From Rhabdophis nuchalis (Eukaryota > Chordata > Lepidosauria > Squamata > Natricidae), in the NCBI GenBank assembly GCA_039707465.1, contig CM077647.1:43399110-43463109 (forward strand): 64,000 bases of DNA, in the 5' to 3' direction. Position numbers and translations under genes: made by a program. Positions 19,441-31,372 of this stretch are shown in pieces. The first letter of the stretch is position 1. Each line of letters begins with the position of its first letter. The notes beneath the pieces were generated by a model. That model ran no database searches and was not told the origin of the DNA. It saw only the letters and a program-made list of their open reading frames with translations.

Positions 19441-20010
19441 TCAGAATAAAATTTGTATTATTAGAATTCTTGGAGTATACCTGACGATAAGAATTGAGAT
19501 TGTTTTAACGTGATTGCTAATAATGTGATAAGTTATGGTGGAGTACACTCTATATGGCAGCCATTTTGTCAATCAGTATGTTTTCATTAGCAGCTCTTTC
19601 ATGTGAGTGCCTATAATTTACATTCCAAATTCCATGCAGTGTTATCAGTTCCAAAAATGTTACCTTGGGTATTAACTGTTTGGAACAGTTTTGCCAGTTT
19701 CAAAAATGTTGCCTTGTATCTGAATGTCACATTGCAATTTGTACAGGATCATCTAGAGGTGGTTGACATGGACCTGGGATTCCTTTTTTCATGTTTAGCC
19801 ACTCAGTTGACTCTGAAATTTCAGCTCCAAAAGACCTCCCCACCACAACATAATTTAATAATTTTGATGGGAATCTGACCAATTGTTGATCTGAACAACC
19901 CTTTTATTTTCATTTCTCTGAAAGTCTAGAATTATTTTTAATTATTTTGCTCATGCCCTACAATAACCTAAACTATTTTTTTTAACTTTCCTTCAAGCAA
20001 TGTAATCTGA
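19441..20010. other. Gap, nothing recognised
   Basis: AT-rich with no domain-bearing frame. A short internal similarity (GTTCCAAAAATGTTACCTTG at about 19648 and TTTCAAAAATGTTGCCTTG at about 19698) suggests a local duplication of about 50 bp. Confidence 0.35.
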
Positions 20011-20783
20011 TCTAGTTGAGAAGATTCCATCTTATGTCTTCAATGTTTTTAAAAACTATATCACATTGCTTGTTTTCTGGAACCAAGTGAATTGTTGTAG
20101 AATATAGTCTGGATTTCCAGGAGGGAGGGAGGGAAGTAGGGGCTGTATTCCAGAGGTTCAAGAGACAGTGAAGTTTAGATAGCTTGTTGGGAGAAAGAAG
20201 GTCAAAGTACCTCCTCCATAGAGGTTCTCAATAAGAATACATCTGTAATGATGGAAGAAGTTGCTTTAATTTTACAAGATGTTTGTCTGAACACGAGGAG
20301 CAATAAAGGAAACTGCTTAGAAGTAACTCAGTGTCTTTCTTGGTTTTTGATAGCCTGACAGGAATTCATTTAATCATATTCTCAATATCTATTCTCTATA
20401 AATCCAGTTCACTAAGAAATCACAAACTCCATCAAAATAATCCAATTCCACTTTGAGAAAAAGGGGACCCTCGAAGCTGCTTATAATTTTTTTTGAAAAA
20501 CCACATATGGATAAGTACCGATATATGTTTTGTATTATTATTCATGTATCCTCATTATTGAGAGCAGCTTATGTAAGAGTAACTTCCTTTTAAAATGCAT
20601 TTAGAGCATTTTTTTTAAGGAGAAAAAGGATAATCCAGGAGAAGGTACAGTGAATTTATTTTCAATGTAGCCTCTCCTTCCCTCCCTCCTGGAAATCCAG
20701 ATTACATTCCACAACAATTCACTGGCTTCCAGAAAATAAGCAATGTGATATAGTTTTTAAAAATATTGAAAGTCTTCATCTGT
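20011..20783. repeat. Long inverted repeat, arms about 115 bp
   Basis: Bases about 20030-20145 are matched in reverse complement by about 20668-20783. Shared words include AAAAACTATATCACATTGCT, CAGTGAATTGTTGT and CTGGATTTCCAGGAGGGAGG. About 520 bp of unrelated sequence separates the arms. It could be an old DNA transposon with long terminal inverted repeats or a local inverted duplication. No target duplication or transposase was found. Confidence 0.7.
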
Positions 20784-21309
20784 AATCCCGTCCTGTTCTG
20801 CATCTATATTAAATCTGGGGTTTTTTTATCCATTATCCATTATCGTCATTACATGCCTCTGATTTTTAATGTATATTGTATGTATTCTTTCCAAAGCCGT
20901 ATTTGTATTTTGATATGTATAAACTGTTGAGAACTGTGTTGTCACATTCAAAGAACTGAAAAATTTAGTGAGTTCTAATCTGTCCTTTAATTCAATATTT
21001 ATATCTTGGAAAAATCTGAGTAAGAATGTATAGATATTGGGTAACCTGTAGAGAAAGTGAATAAATAAATATTTTTAATTCTTTTCATAAAGCAGGAATT
21101 AGAAAATTCGTGTTCATTTGTTGACAATAAATGTAATAAAAACAGCACATTCTACAAAATATGGTTAACATATAAAATTCATTATTGTGGACTGTTTAGA
21201 TTATGAAGGATATGGTTTTAACAACTATTATTCCTGATGGGTAGGTATATTACTTCAACTCAGTTGATGGAGAACTTCAAATAAGAGCTGCTACTTTGCC
21301 GTTCTTCTA
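20784..21309. other. AT-rich gap, nothing recognised
   Basis: No supported feature. Confidence 0.35.
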
Positions 21310-21693
21310 CAGATAATCCTTGATTTACAATTATTTATTCAGTGCCATTCAAAGTTAGCAACAGCAGGGGGGAAAGTGATTTATGACCATTTTTCACACT
21401 TACAACTGTTGCAGCATCCCTATGGTCATGTGATCAAAATTCAAGCACTTGGCAACTGGCATATATTTATAACAATTGCATTGTTCCAAGGCCATGTGAT
21501 CACCATTTGAAACCTTCTCAGATGGCTTGCAACAAACAAAGTCAATGACGGAATTTGGATTTGCTTAATGACTGCATGATTCACTTAACAGTTGTGGCAA
21601 AAAGGCCATAAAATGAGATACTACTCATTTAATGCAACTCATTTAGCAATGAAAATTTTGGGCTCAATTGTAATTGTAACTGAGGGCTACCTG
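21310..21693 (+). mobile_element. hAT-like repeat with CAGGTAGTCC-type ends
   Basis: The left end CAGATAATCCTTGATTTACA and right end TGTAACTGAGGGCTACCTG are imperfect inverted repeats of each other. Internal words (GCAGCATCCC, TGATCAAAATTCAAGC, TGGCAACTGGCAT, GATTCACTTAACA, TTTTGGGCTCAATTG) recur at 42183, 47236 and, reversed, at 23858. It is non-coding. CAG ends suggest hAT; the target duplication is too decayed to confirm. Confidence 0.6.
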
Positions 21694-22699
21694 TAGTGCC
21701 CTCCAAGATATCTTATTGGCCAGGATAATATACTAGGTTTTAGGATACGTTAGGTTGAGGTTTACTTTATAACAAAAGGAACATGTGCTCTCTGAACCCT
21801 CTGAAACCCTATCTGATGTGTCTGTGAATATATGTACACTGACTGTTGGCTCTTTTGTTTGTATTTAATGAAAGTATTGTTATATAATTCGGGCTTGTAA
21901 GCTGTTTTAGGTCAGGAATGCATATTTCTCTATGTCTGAAAATTGACTTCTTACACTAGCATCCTTTATAAAAAATGTAGATGATACCTAAGATCTGCAT
22001 CTTTGTTTTTGTTTCTGTAGAAGATTGACTGTTAACAGCAGAAGCTATGTTATTATTGCTTGCAAGAGTTCAAGATTCCTTTGTCTGTCTGCTTGCCATT
22101 CTGTTGGGTAGTTTGCATAGAAAGAGCATGAACTGCTGATTTAGGGGTGGAAGTGGCAATTAGTGGAGCTGGGCTATAGTTTTGTGGGGTGTTTTTGACA
22201 AGGCTGCTGAATTAAAATGGTGAATGACACAGAGAAGTGGGGGAAGGCATCAGAAGCTGCCTCAGCAGTACATAAGATGTTATTGAATAAATGCTCCTTT
22301 AATCTGGATTCTGTAGTCAAGTGTGAAGTAGCTTATCTGTAATTAATAACAGAATAAAAAGGAAAAATTCATAAAGTGAATCCTATCTTCTAGAGTATGA
22401 GGAGAGTGAGATTAAAGAGATGTTCAAAAATTAGAAAATATGCTGTTGGATGCCAATGTCACACATACAGGTACTCAATGATGACATTTCCATATAACAA
22501 TGTTTCAGAATGCTTTTTGTGAAGTAAATATGGACATAAAAGGAAGAAGCAGAACATAATCTTCACCTGTTATGTAACAGTCTATCAAGTTTATCATAGA
22601 GGTGTCTCAATACATATGTAGTCCAACTTATCCTGCCCAAAGGCTACTTTCTGATGGTGTTTTATTGTCTACCAACCACATAGTTAGTTCTTGACTTAC
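21694..22699. other. Gap, nothing recognised
   Basis: No supported coding region or repeat. A fragment TTGACTTACAG just before 22700 resembles the CAGGTAGTCC family end and may be where the CR1 element inserted. Confidence 0.35.
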
Positions 22700-23850
22700 A
22701 GACAAGGTAGACCATAACCTACTACTAGATAAAGTAAAAGAATGTAGGTTAGACAGCATCGCCACCAGATGAATTCGTAACTGGCTGACCAATCGCACTC
22801 AACCTGTAGTCCTCAAAGAACTGCATCTACATGGAGGGAAGTATGAAGTGGAGTACCCCAAGGCTCTGTTTTAGGCCCAGTACTCTTCAACATCTTCATC
22901 AATGATTTGGATGAGGGAATAAATGGGGAACTCATCAAATGTGCAGATGACACCAACTGGCAGGAATAGCCAACACTCCAGAAGATAGCCTTAAGATACA
23001 GAAGGATCTTGACAAACCTGAACATTGGGCACTATCTAATAAAATGAAATTCAATGGCAAAAAGATTAAGGCTCTACATTTAGGCAAGAAAACAAAATGC
23101 AGTATAGGTGGTATCTTGCTCAATAGTAGTAACAGTGAAAGGGATTTTGGAGCCCAAGTGGACAACCATTTAAATATGAGCCAGCAGTGTGCAGCAGCTG
23201 CCAAAAAAGCCAACACAGTTCTAGGCTGCATAAACAGAGGGATAGAATCAAGATCACGTGAAGTTTTAATACTACTTTATAATGCCTTGGTAAGGCCACA
23301 CTTGGAATACTGCATTCAGTTTTGGTTGCCATGATGTAGAAAAAAATGTGGATACTCTGTGCAGAGAAGAGCAACAAAGATGATTAGAGGATTGGAGACT
23401 AAAACATATGAACAGTTGCAGGAACTGGGTATGTCTAGTTTAATAAAAAGGACTAGGGGAGACATGAAAGCAGTGTTCCAATATATCAGGGGTTGCCACA
23501 AAGAAGAGGGAGTCAAACCATTCTCCAAGGCACCTGAGGGTAGAACAAGAAGCAATGGGTGGAAACTAATCAAGGAGAGAAGCAACTTGGAACTGAGGAG
23601 AAATTTCCAGAAAGTTAGAACAATTAATCAGTGGAACAGCTTGCCTCCAGAAGTTGTGAATGCCCCAACACTGCAAGTCTTTAAGAGGATGTTGGATCCT
23701 TAAGGAGAATGTTACATCCTCCTTAAGAGGATGTTGGATCCTCTTATACCATTTGTCTCAAATGGTATAGGGCTTCCTGCCTAGACAGGGGGTTGGACTA
23801 GAAGACCTCCAAGGTCCCTTCCAACTTTGCTATTGTATTATATATTGAGC
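22700..23850 (+). mobile_element. 5'-truncated CR1 LINE
   Basis: The element carries the RT palm to C-terminus of a CR1 LINE followed by the family 3' end. That end is CTAGACAGGGGGTTGGACTA (about 23780), then GAAGACCTCCAAGGTCCCTT, then CCAACTTTGCTATTGTATTA. The 5' end is truncated within RT near the DKVDHNLLLDKV motif. Several stops and shifts interrupt it. There is a local duplication of about 25 bp (AGGATGTTGGATCCT at 23688 and 23729) near the ORF end. Confidence 0.88.
22703..23703 (+). pseudogene. CR1 reverse transcriptase fragment
   Basis: In shifting frames the region reads DKVDHNLLLDKVK, RNWLTNRTQPVV, then SMIWMRE-type remnants of INDLDEGI (a YADD-equivalent follows as CADDT, about 22942). 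Two longer open stretches come next: 23044-23334 (NKMKFNGKKIKALHLGKK, LNMSQQCAAAAKKANTVLGC, LVRPHLEYCIQFW) and 23359-23703 (VQRRATKMIRGLE, LIKRTRGDMKAVFQYIRG, WNSLPPEVVNAPTLQVFK). These are diagnostic CR1 C-terminal blocks. At least three disruptions exist, so it is not functional. Confidence 0.88.
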
Positions 23851-23857
23851 CTTGCTA

Positions 23858-24198
23858 AACAAGATGATTGTTAAATGTACCTGACTTTACCACTTTTTTG
23901 GTCTGACTGTTAAGCAAATTACTGCAGTTGTTAAATGAATCATACAATTGTTAACTGTATCTGGCTTTTTCGATTGACTTAGGTTATTGAAAGCTGGCTA
24001 GGAAGGTTGCAAATGTCATCACATGATCTTCAGATGCTGCAACTATCATAAGTATATACTTATTGCTAAGCATCCAAATTTTGATCATATGATTGAGGAT
24101 GTTGTCAGGATGCTATGGTGGTCATAATAACTTTTTTTCAGTGCTACTATAACTTCAAAGAATTGCTAAACAAATGGTATGTCAAAAACCACCTGTAT
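23858..24198 (-). mobile_element. hAT-like repeat, CAGGTAGTCC family, reversed
   Basis: The reverse complement shows the family words: CAAAATTTGGATGC at the position of TGATCAAAATTCAAGC, GTGATGACATTTGCAACC, and the start ATACAGGTGGTTTTTGACAT. The family's other end is decayed on the left side near 23858. It lies right after the CR1 tail. Confidence 0.5.
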
Positions 24199-25734
24199 GA
24201 GATGGAAATAAGAGTTGCTTATAGAGTTTATATAAATCAAAATAAGAATTATTTATATTTATAGCTCTTTTCAAAATCTCAGAAGAGCTGCTATATATTG
24301 AAAAATGTCTTCTTTTTTCAGACCGCATTTTCCTTCACTTTCAAACTTCCTGTGAGCACCATAAACAGGTAGAATTGTGATGTCATTGACTTGGTAGTCG
24401 ACATCTTTTGCATATGATTGACTCAACATGCATGGGGAAGACTGATCTTTCTCTGGCAGACCCTTCTCTGTGCATGGAGAAAGATAGGATAGGGAGGAAA
24501 AGTGACAGTGGCAAGAAGGAAAAGGGAGAGTTCTGACCTCATCCATAATTGCCAAGCACCTCCCTCTCCCAGGAATGGGACATGGCCCTGGATAGAAAAA
24601 GAAGATGCATTTTCCTGCTTAAAGCAACTGAATTGTCTGTCGTTGGGCATTTTATTGCAGCAGCAAAATTGTTGTTCATTTTGGCTCTGCTGAATCAGAT
24701 TTAGTAAATCCTATTGAATTGGATTAGATTTTTCAAGTCTGGCACTTCCTGTGGATTGGATAGAAATTCTGATAAGTTGCAAGAGATATGACAACTTCCT
24801 CCCATAGTACTGAGTATCATAAATAAAGAGATTTATTGTCTAAAAGAAGGAAATTATAAAATTATTTATGAACTTTTAAAAATAGGCTAGTAAATATCTT
24901 TAATGAAAAATATATGCAAAAAACCTTCCACAATATAGAAATGGCACACAAATAGTTAACAGAGCTTAACTATGACATTCATTTGGGAAAACAGATTAAA
25001 TCAGTAGTTTTCTTCATTGTCCAGAACAAAGAACTGCTCATAAAGAGGGCAGCAGTAACCATTGGGGGATGGGGGGCAGTAATAATTGTAAAGTTAATTG
25101 TTGAATGCATTCTCTGAGTTTGTAAAATTAAACAAAAATATAATTTAAAGCCTTATAACTTTCCTAAAATTCTTTTCATTCCTATGATTAATTTACCAAC
25201 ACTCATTATACTCTATTGCAACTGGTTAAATTCTTAAACTTTAGAAATGCTATGATCTTTCCCCATTATAGTATGTAGTGAATTAACCGAGTCCTGATTC
25301 GCTGATCAATTATACAACAACAATATGCTATTTTAAATCTGGAAGCTCAGCAGGAGTTTTTTTTATTAATTTAGTATAATTTTAAACATTACAAAAATAG
25401 CTGTCTTTACAGCTTCCCTGCTGAGCCCTAGATTGTTGCCACAGCATTCTGCAATACTTTATCAGCAGAATAGCATCGTTCTAACAACCCCATGCATTTG
25501 ATTCAAGTAGCAGCCCAGAATAGAAGAGGCTGAATGTTCAGAAAACAAAAGGCAATCACAAGAGAGAGTGTCTGGTTCCCAGAAGAAGTATAATATGTGT
25601 GTGTGTGTGTGTGTTAGTTTTTATGAGCTGATAAATAAATTTAAATTTGAGAGACCAAGTTAGATCTATTTAGAGCTTATTAGCTCTCATCAGTTGTGAA
25701 AACAATTATATATATAATATATAGCATAATATAT
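24199..25734. other. Gap with a (GT)n run
   Basis: A short (GT)n microsatellite lies at 25594-25612. No other supported feature was found. Confidence 0.35.
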
Positions 25735-25925
25735 ATCCTTAAACACTCAAAGAGCCATTTGACCCATTTCCCACAGAAAACAATACACTGTGAGCCACAA
25801 AAACTGGTTGGGCATGGCCAACTTTATGTCACTCACACCAGTCAAATGACCTCCCCAACCATGCCTAGCCAGGTTTTGTGGCTCCCTGTGTTTTCTATGT
25901 CAAACAGGTGTGTGTGTTGGGGGTC
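25735..25925. mobile_element. hAT-like fragment related to the element at 38758
   Basis: CCTTAAACACTCAAAGAGCC at 25738 is the reverse complement of the right end of the hAT element at 38758-39906 (GGCTCTTTGAGTGTTTAAGG). Downstream, GAGCCACAAAAACTGGTTGG and its approximate reverse complement CCATGCCTAGCCAGGTTTTGTGGCTC (25861-25886, quoted in parts) form a short inverted pair. Termini and target duplication were not resolved. Confidence 0.5.
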
Positions 25926-26235
25926 CCTCTCTCTTTTTCTCTCTTTCTCCCTCTCTTTCATCTCTTTATTTCTCTCTCTTTCTCCCTCTCTCCCTCATTC
26001 CCTTTCTCTCCCATCTCTCTCTTTCTCCCTCTCTCTACCCCTACCTCCTTCCCTCTCTCTCATCTCACTTTCTCTATCTACCCCTCTTTTGGTCTCACTC
26101 TCTCCCATTCATCTCTCTTTTTATTTCCCTTTCTCTCCCTCCCTCCCTCTCTTCTTTCTCACCTCTTTCTCTGTCTCCCTATGTTGGTCGATCTCTCTCT
26201 CCCTCTCTCTCTCCCCCTCTCACTCTCTGCCTCAC
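25926..26235. repeat. (CT)-rich low-complexity tract
   Basis: About 310 bp of CTCTCT/CCCTCT/CTTT with few interruptions. It creates long spurious serine/leucine-rich frames on the plus strand. Confidence 0.85.
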
Positions 26236-27290
26236 TCCCCACCTCCACTTCCCAATCCAAACACCCAAGGAATAACTGTAAGGATATTTGGCCAGTTCTC
26301 TTTGTCTCTGGAAATATACAAAAGTAAACCTTGTAAAAGGAGTTACTGTCAGGCTGTTACATCACAATGCAATAAGGTTGTTGCCTTAGATTGCCACATG
26401 CACTTCAGAGGAACATCATCCCAAGCAGCTTTACACTCATATAGAGATGCATACACATCCTACAGCTCGGTCCAAAGTGGCCAGAAAATATAATCCCTAG
26501 GTGTCCCTGAAGATGCTTGGCAGGCAAAGTATGGGACGAATCCAACCGCATCTGCTGAATCCTTGCAAAACTGGGCAAAGGTAGAGCGAGAGGAGCAGAC
26601 AGAGCTAAATTGAGCAGAATATGTCTCTCTTTCTGTCTCTCTTTCACTGTCCGACTGCAACAGGAAATGGTGGGCAGCTACTTCTGGCTTTATTGGTGCT
26701 GGATGTGGGACCTGCTCTCCGCTCCAAGAGAGAGTTGCCAGAGGTGAGTGGGGCAGGGAATGGGCTCCAGGAGGACGAGGAGACCATGTGACTGTGTGGG
26801 CATGGCCAATTTAGCAGTCCATTTTGCCTTTGTCCTTGCTGTACTTGCCCCTCCCCTACTAACTCACCAACCCTAGATCATATGGCTGTGTAAAACTTCC
26901 TGAAAGGCTGTTTTAAAGTGTTTTTAAAGACTTTTAAAGCACTATTTTAAAAGCTGGCAACAGAGCTGCTTTTCAAGCCAGCAGCAGCCACTCTCCTACT
27001 CACCCACTGGCTCCAGAGCACATGGCTGCACTGGCAAGATCATTCACAGTCAGCTGGTCTTCCCCAGCACCCTTCAGCCTTACCTTCAGCAGCAGCAGTG
27101 TGATCAGAAGTGCAGCTCAACCAGTGAAATAACTAATCAAAAGTGCAGCTGGAGTGGATACTCGCTGGAAGATAAGGCCAATGATGAGGGGCAGGGTGAG
27201 GAGCGGGGCTGACTCCCACCACTCCGCAGGCCTGATACTTTGCATTGGTGGGCCATATCCAGCCCATGGGCCATAGTTTGAGGATAAATG
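26236..27290. other. Gap ending in a hAT-like right terminus
   Basis: Bases 27240-27285 read GGTGGGCCATATCCAGCCCA, then TGGGCCATAGTTTGAGGATA. This resembles the terminal region of hAT-type elements with ends of the CAGTGGTCCTCAAACT kind. The left terminus was not identified. The rest is GC-richer and unassigned. Confidence 0.35.
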
Positions 27291-27764
27291 GCCTATATCA
27301 TACTATATCCTCTACTTGTAAGTCTTGACAGAGAACAGAACACCTCTTGGTATTGCTGCTGGAATCGACAGGATATTTTTGTAATGGGAGAAGATTTTAT
27401 TACTTCCACTTTTAATTATATCCATATCTTATATCTAGATGAAGGGGAGATAGATAATATATCCATATTGTATCTAAGAGGATAAGAAAGACCCAGTATT
27501 GGTGGCATTTGCACTAGCAATTCCAAGTCTATACTATTGCAAGGTAATTTTCATGTGTCAACCCTTGAAGAGCCAGAACATTACAGATAAACAAGAAGAG
27601 ATAAGAATGTTATATTTCCTATAAAGATCCATTTTTTAATGTTTTCCATGCTGCATTGAAAATCCTTGCTATACTGTACAAAGCAGGGGTGGGTTTCTGT
27701 TGATTCTAACCGGTTCAGTAGAAGAGGTTCCACAAATCTACCATGCTGGTTAGAACCCATGCTT

Positions 27765-27827
27765 TGGAAGGAAGGAAGGAAGGAAGGAAGGAAGGAAGGA
27801 AGGAAGGAAGGAAGGAAGGAAGGAAGG
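27765..27827. repeat. (GGAA)n microsatellite
   Basis: About 15 tandem GGAA/AAGG units lie inside the hAT element. Confidence 0.95.
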
Positions 27828-27972
27828 GGCTTATTTAGAGGACCTGAGGCAAGAGCAGCATTGAAGCCCTCTCTGAAGCAACTGGAAAAGGTACATGTGG
27901 GTCAGAGGAATTCAAACTTCATTCTCCTGGTGCTGTGCGGGGCTTTGGCCAAGGGCTGGAGGGAAGGACCCT

Positions 27973-28370
27973 GGCTCGCTTGTGCTCTCCCTTCCCAAGT
28001 GTAGTTTGATTGCAGATGGAGCCATGTTGCCTTTTCAAATCTGTAATCAGTGAAGCTGGGCTGATCCAGGGAAAGTGTGTGTGCTACAGCATGGCTCTTT
28101 GCCTGGCTTCCTTCCTCCTCCTGTGGTCTCCTCAGTGCTTGCTTGTGCTCTCCCTTCCCAAGTGTAGTGACTTCCTCCCCAGGTCCCCATCCATTTCTCT
28201 CTCACACACACACAGCTGAATAAAGCTATGTAAAAATCCAGCCCAGCTTTACTGATTACAAGTTTGAAAAGGCAACGTGGCTCCACCTGCAATCAAACTA
28301 CACTTGAGGAGGGAGAGCACAAGCGAGCACTGAGGAGATCACAGGAGGAGGGAGGAAGCCAGGCAAAGAA
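27973..28370. repeat. Internal palindrome of the hAT element
   Basis: 27973-28060 pairs in reverse complement with 28239-28327 (shared word CAATCAAACTACACTTG; GGCAACGTGGCTCC against GGAGCCATGTTGCC). 28100-28155 pairs with about 28310-28370 (AGGAGGGAGGAAGCCAGGCAAAG in parts). The word CTTGTGCTCTCCCTTCCCAA also occurs twice directly (27977 and 28141). The interlocking copies imply inverted and direct duplications within the element. Confidence 0.8.
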
Positions 28371-28405
28371 CCTACTAGGAGCTCATCTAGTCCAACCCCC
28401 TGCTG
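28370..28405 (-). mobile_element. CR1 3'-end fragment
   Basis: AGGAGCTCATCTAGTCCAAC then CCCCTGCT is the reverse complement of the CR1 3'-end core (AGGGGGTTGGACTAGA, as at 23783). It is too short to date or orient an insertion reliably. Confidence 0.5.
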
Positions 28406-28746
28406 CAGCAGAAAACCTTAGATTTTATGGATTATTTTGGTGCCTCTAACAGAGAGGAAAATTGCCAGAAAGGAGAAATAGTTTACTAGGACAAGGTTGC
28501 CATGGAGAGGAAGGTAGAGATAGTCCTTGACTTATGACTACAATTGAGCCCAAAATTTTGATTGCTAAGCAAGAGTGTTGTTAAGTGAGCTTCACCACAT
28601 TTTACCCAATCCATGCCATCTCCTGGTGAGTGACATCAAGTTGACCACTCCCACCTGATCACATGACTGTCAAGCCACTCCCACAAAACAGGCTATGCCT
28701 ACAGTATAAGTTCTAAAAAAATTTGAAACCCATCACTGATACAAAG

Positions 28747-30045
28747 GGATATACAGTTTAGACCTATAATTTCAGAAGTGCAGTGTGTTCTTAGGGCAGC
28801 AGTACAACCCTAAACATTAATATATTTAACAATTCTGGAGTTTTTTCAGTGATAGAGCCTATATTATGGCATACTGTATAACATGGAACGGCTCCCTTGT
28901 TGTTCCAGTTTAGAAAAACACTTAGACATATCTTTTCATTGGGTCTTTTAAGCTTTGAGTTTTGTTTTTACACTGTTAGGTTTCAGTACGTTATATATTC
29001 CTATTTTTGTTAACTGCCCAGTGATATAGGATTGTGCCACTAAAAAAAAAAATCACTAAATCAATCACTCACTCAATAATCCATGGGTAGATAGGTCTCC
29101 CAGGCAAAAGCGTCATGTTGCTTTTTCCTGGCCTACAGCTTTTCATAGACTATTAATGTTTTCAATTGCTATTGTAATGGACTTTCTTTTCCCATGCAAC
29201 AATTGAAGATCAGAAAGTGGGCCAAAGTAGTTGTGATAAATGAATTGCTCTCATTGCTTAGACAAGGGAATTGTTTTACAATGGCCTTATTCAATCTGAT
29301 GACATCAAATATCTAAGAAGCTTAGACCTGATTATTAATTACTAATCCTGATGTGCTGGGCTCAAGAAAAAAAAAAATTCCAGAAAGAAATAGTAAACCC
29401 TCCCTTCTGGTTGCCAATAAAATACCAAATATTACTGAAAAGAATATTCACTTTTCTTTTACTCTCCATATGAGATAGAGTGGATCTACACGGTATCATT
29501 TTCATTCCTAATTCCTTTTAAATGTCTAATGCAACCTCAGCACAATAAGAACAAGCAGAGAATAGGAGCCACAGAGTTATTCCTTCAGCTGAGGAAGTTT
29601 AATCAATGCTTTCCTTCCAGCTGCTATTCATCCTAGAATAACATGGATTCCCTCACCTCTATGTGACCCAAAATATATGAAATGCATTGCAAAGATCTTC
29701 TATTTAGATTTCCAATACATATCATTTATATATGTCTCTTAGGTGAAAAGAAATGAGCAATGATGTGCTGTGAGATTATGCAGCTATAAAGCTATCATTA
29801 TTTTCCTGAATATCAAATACATTGGAGGGTGTAATGAGGAAATAACTGCATATCACCTTCTTTTGCAACACAATGTTTTTCCAGTAGTTGTCATTGAGGC
29901 TGCTTGTGGGAAAGAAGTTAAATTACCAAGATAAGAATTTGAAATTCTAGAAGTAAACCCTTGGAAGGCGAAGTCATGCAAAAGATTGCTTCAGTCAGGG
30001 AACAAACCACCTACACGCACCAATGAGTCACATTATAACTAGAGC
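28747..30045. other. Gap, nothing recognised
   Basis: AT-rich sequence without supported coding or terminal repeats. Confidence 0.35.
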
Positions 30046-30495
30046 TCCGATGGTACAGTGGTTAGAATGCAGTATTGCAGGGAAACTCTGCCCACAGCCT
30101 AAAGTTTGATCCTGGCAAGGTTTGAGATTGACTTAGCCTTCCATCCTTCTAAGGTCAATAAAAGGAGGACCCAGATTATTGGAGACAATATGCTGACTGT
30201 AAATATTATGAAGCAGTATATATGTCTAAGTGCTATTCAAGGGTGAAATTCAGTGGCTTCTGACAGGTTCTGGAGAATCAGTAGTGGAAAGTTTGAGTAG
30301 TTTGGACAACCAGCAAATACCAGCTCTGGCTGGCTTCATAATGGGGTGGGAATTGAGATTTTGCAATATCCTTCTCCCAGGAGTAGGAAGGGAATGGGGA
30401 TTTTGCAGTATCCTTCCCCTGCCATGCCCACCAAGCCACGCCCACAGAACTGGTAGTAAAAAAAATTGAATTTCACCACAGGTGCTATTGCTAAA
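30046..30495 (+). mobile_element. tRNA-derived squamate SINE, interrupted by a hAT element
   Basis: The head has a Pol III A box-like TGGTACAGTGG and a B box-like GTTTGATCCTG (30066-30116), preserving a tRNA-derived promoter. The body then reads TTGACTTAGCCTTCCATCCT, AGGACCCAGATTATTGG, CAATATGCTGACTGTAAA and the tail AAGTGCTATT. The wording matches a SINE that is very common in snakes. The tail is broken at 30237 by the hAT element 30238-30481 and resumes as GTGCTATTGCTA (30482-30493). It is non-coding and needs LINE machinery to move. Confidence 0.85.
30238..30481. mobile_element. Intact 244-bp hAT-type element in the SINE tail
   Basis: The ends CAAGGGTGAAATTCAG and TGAATTTCACCACAG are inverted repeats. 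A perfect 8-bp target duplication GTGCTATT (30230-30237 and 30482-30489) flanks them. Related copies are at 2416-5005, 32629-32879 and (fragment) 52510-52832. It has no coding capacity. Confidence 0.9.
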
Positions 30496-31372
30496 GCAAA
30501 ACAAAAGTGCATATATACATCATCTTTCACCCAGTGCCCTAAACAATTTGATATGTAATCTGGCAGATCTAGAACTGATTTCAAGCTGAGGCAAGACCTT
30601 TTGAGTTGAGATACTCTACAACTTTTCCATTTCTTAATTGGCTATTACACCTAGTAGCTAATTTGTAGGGATCATAATAGGAATAGTGTATGATTTCAGT
30701 CTGGCTATTAAAAGATAATGTGGAGATCTAGGGAAGTTCATTGAAATATTTCCATTTTTATTAAGATTGATTTATGTTCTTCTACATCTTTCTGTCTCTT
30801 AAAAAAAAATCCACAACCCTTTTGAAAGATTTGATGCAACAGGTTAGGAAGGGAGAATAATCCATGTAGTTGTTTGGAATAAAAAATGACTTGTACAAAC
30901 ATAATCATATCTCAATTATTTGGTAGAATTTCTAATTGTTTTCCCTGTTTCTCATCTTCCTCTCTCTTTATAAAACAAAAAAGATGAGATACATTGTAAT
31001 TCATTTGTTCTGATTGAGAGAAACATAATTCATAGAATCATATGACATCAGATTATAGATGATCTGCTATTGTAAAGTTGACTACAGTGATTTACTTATT
31101 TATTTATTTTGATATGGGATCCCTCAGCATGCAGAGTAGAGACAGAGGGAGATACATAGATATATATTGAAACATGTTCCCACTTGAAATTTTGTATATA
31201 CGAAGTAAGCATAACAGCCTAGATACACTTCCCTGCATACTTTGGTTGTTTGCACAGCTAAGCAGTGGATAGCTATGGCATTATCCTGTTTTCAGAGCAG
31301 AACCATAACTCAACCGTATAGAAACTAATTTTCTACTAGGATACAAAATAAATTGTTTAAAACAACAGAAAG
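30496..31372. other. AT-rich gap, nothing recognised
   Basis: No supported feature. Confidence 0.35.

Larger units (their letters stand above)
27684..28738. mobile_element. 1.05-kb hAT-type composite non-autonomous element
   Basis: The ends CAGGGGTGGGTTTC (27684) and GAAACCCATCACTG (to 28738) are inverted repeats. They are flanked by near-perfect 8-bp duplications GTACAAAG (27676-27683) and ATACAAAG (28739-28746). Inside are a (GGAA)n run (27765-27827), a large internal palindrome (27973-28370), a short CR1 3'-end fragment (about 28370-28405) and, near the right end, sequence shared with 55152-55355. No transposase frame was seen. Confidence 0.75.

Noticed and set aside
25338..25427. Short inverted pair (GCTCAGCAGG and CCTGCTGAGC)
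   Set aside because: The match is only about 10 bp with no wider complementarity, expected by chance in a window of this size.
25696..26493. A 265-codon frame
   Set aside because: Most of it translates the CT-rich tract 25926-26235, with no domain on either side.
30046..30120. tRNA-like A and B box region as a functional tRNA gene
   Set aside because: The sequence lacks a closed acceptor stem and continues into the SINE body; it is a SINE head.
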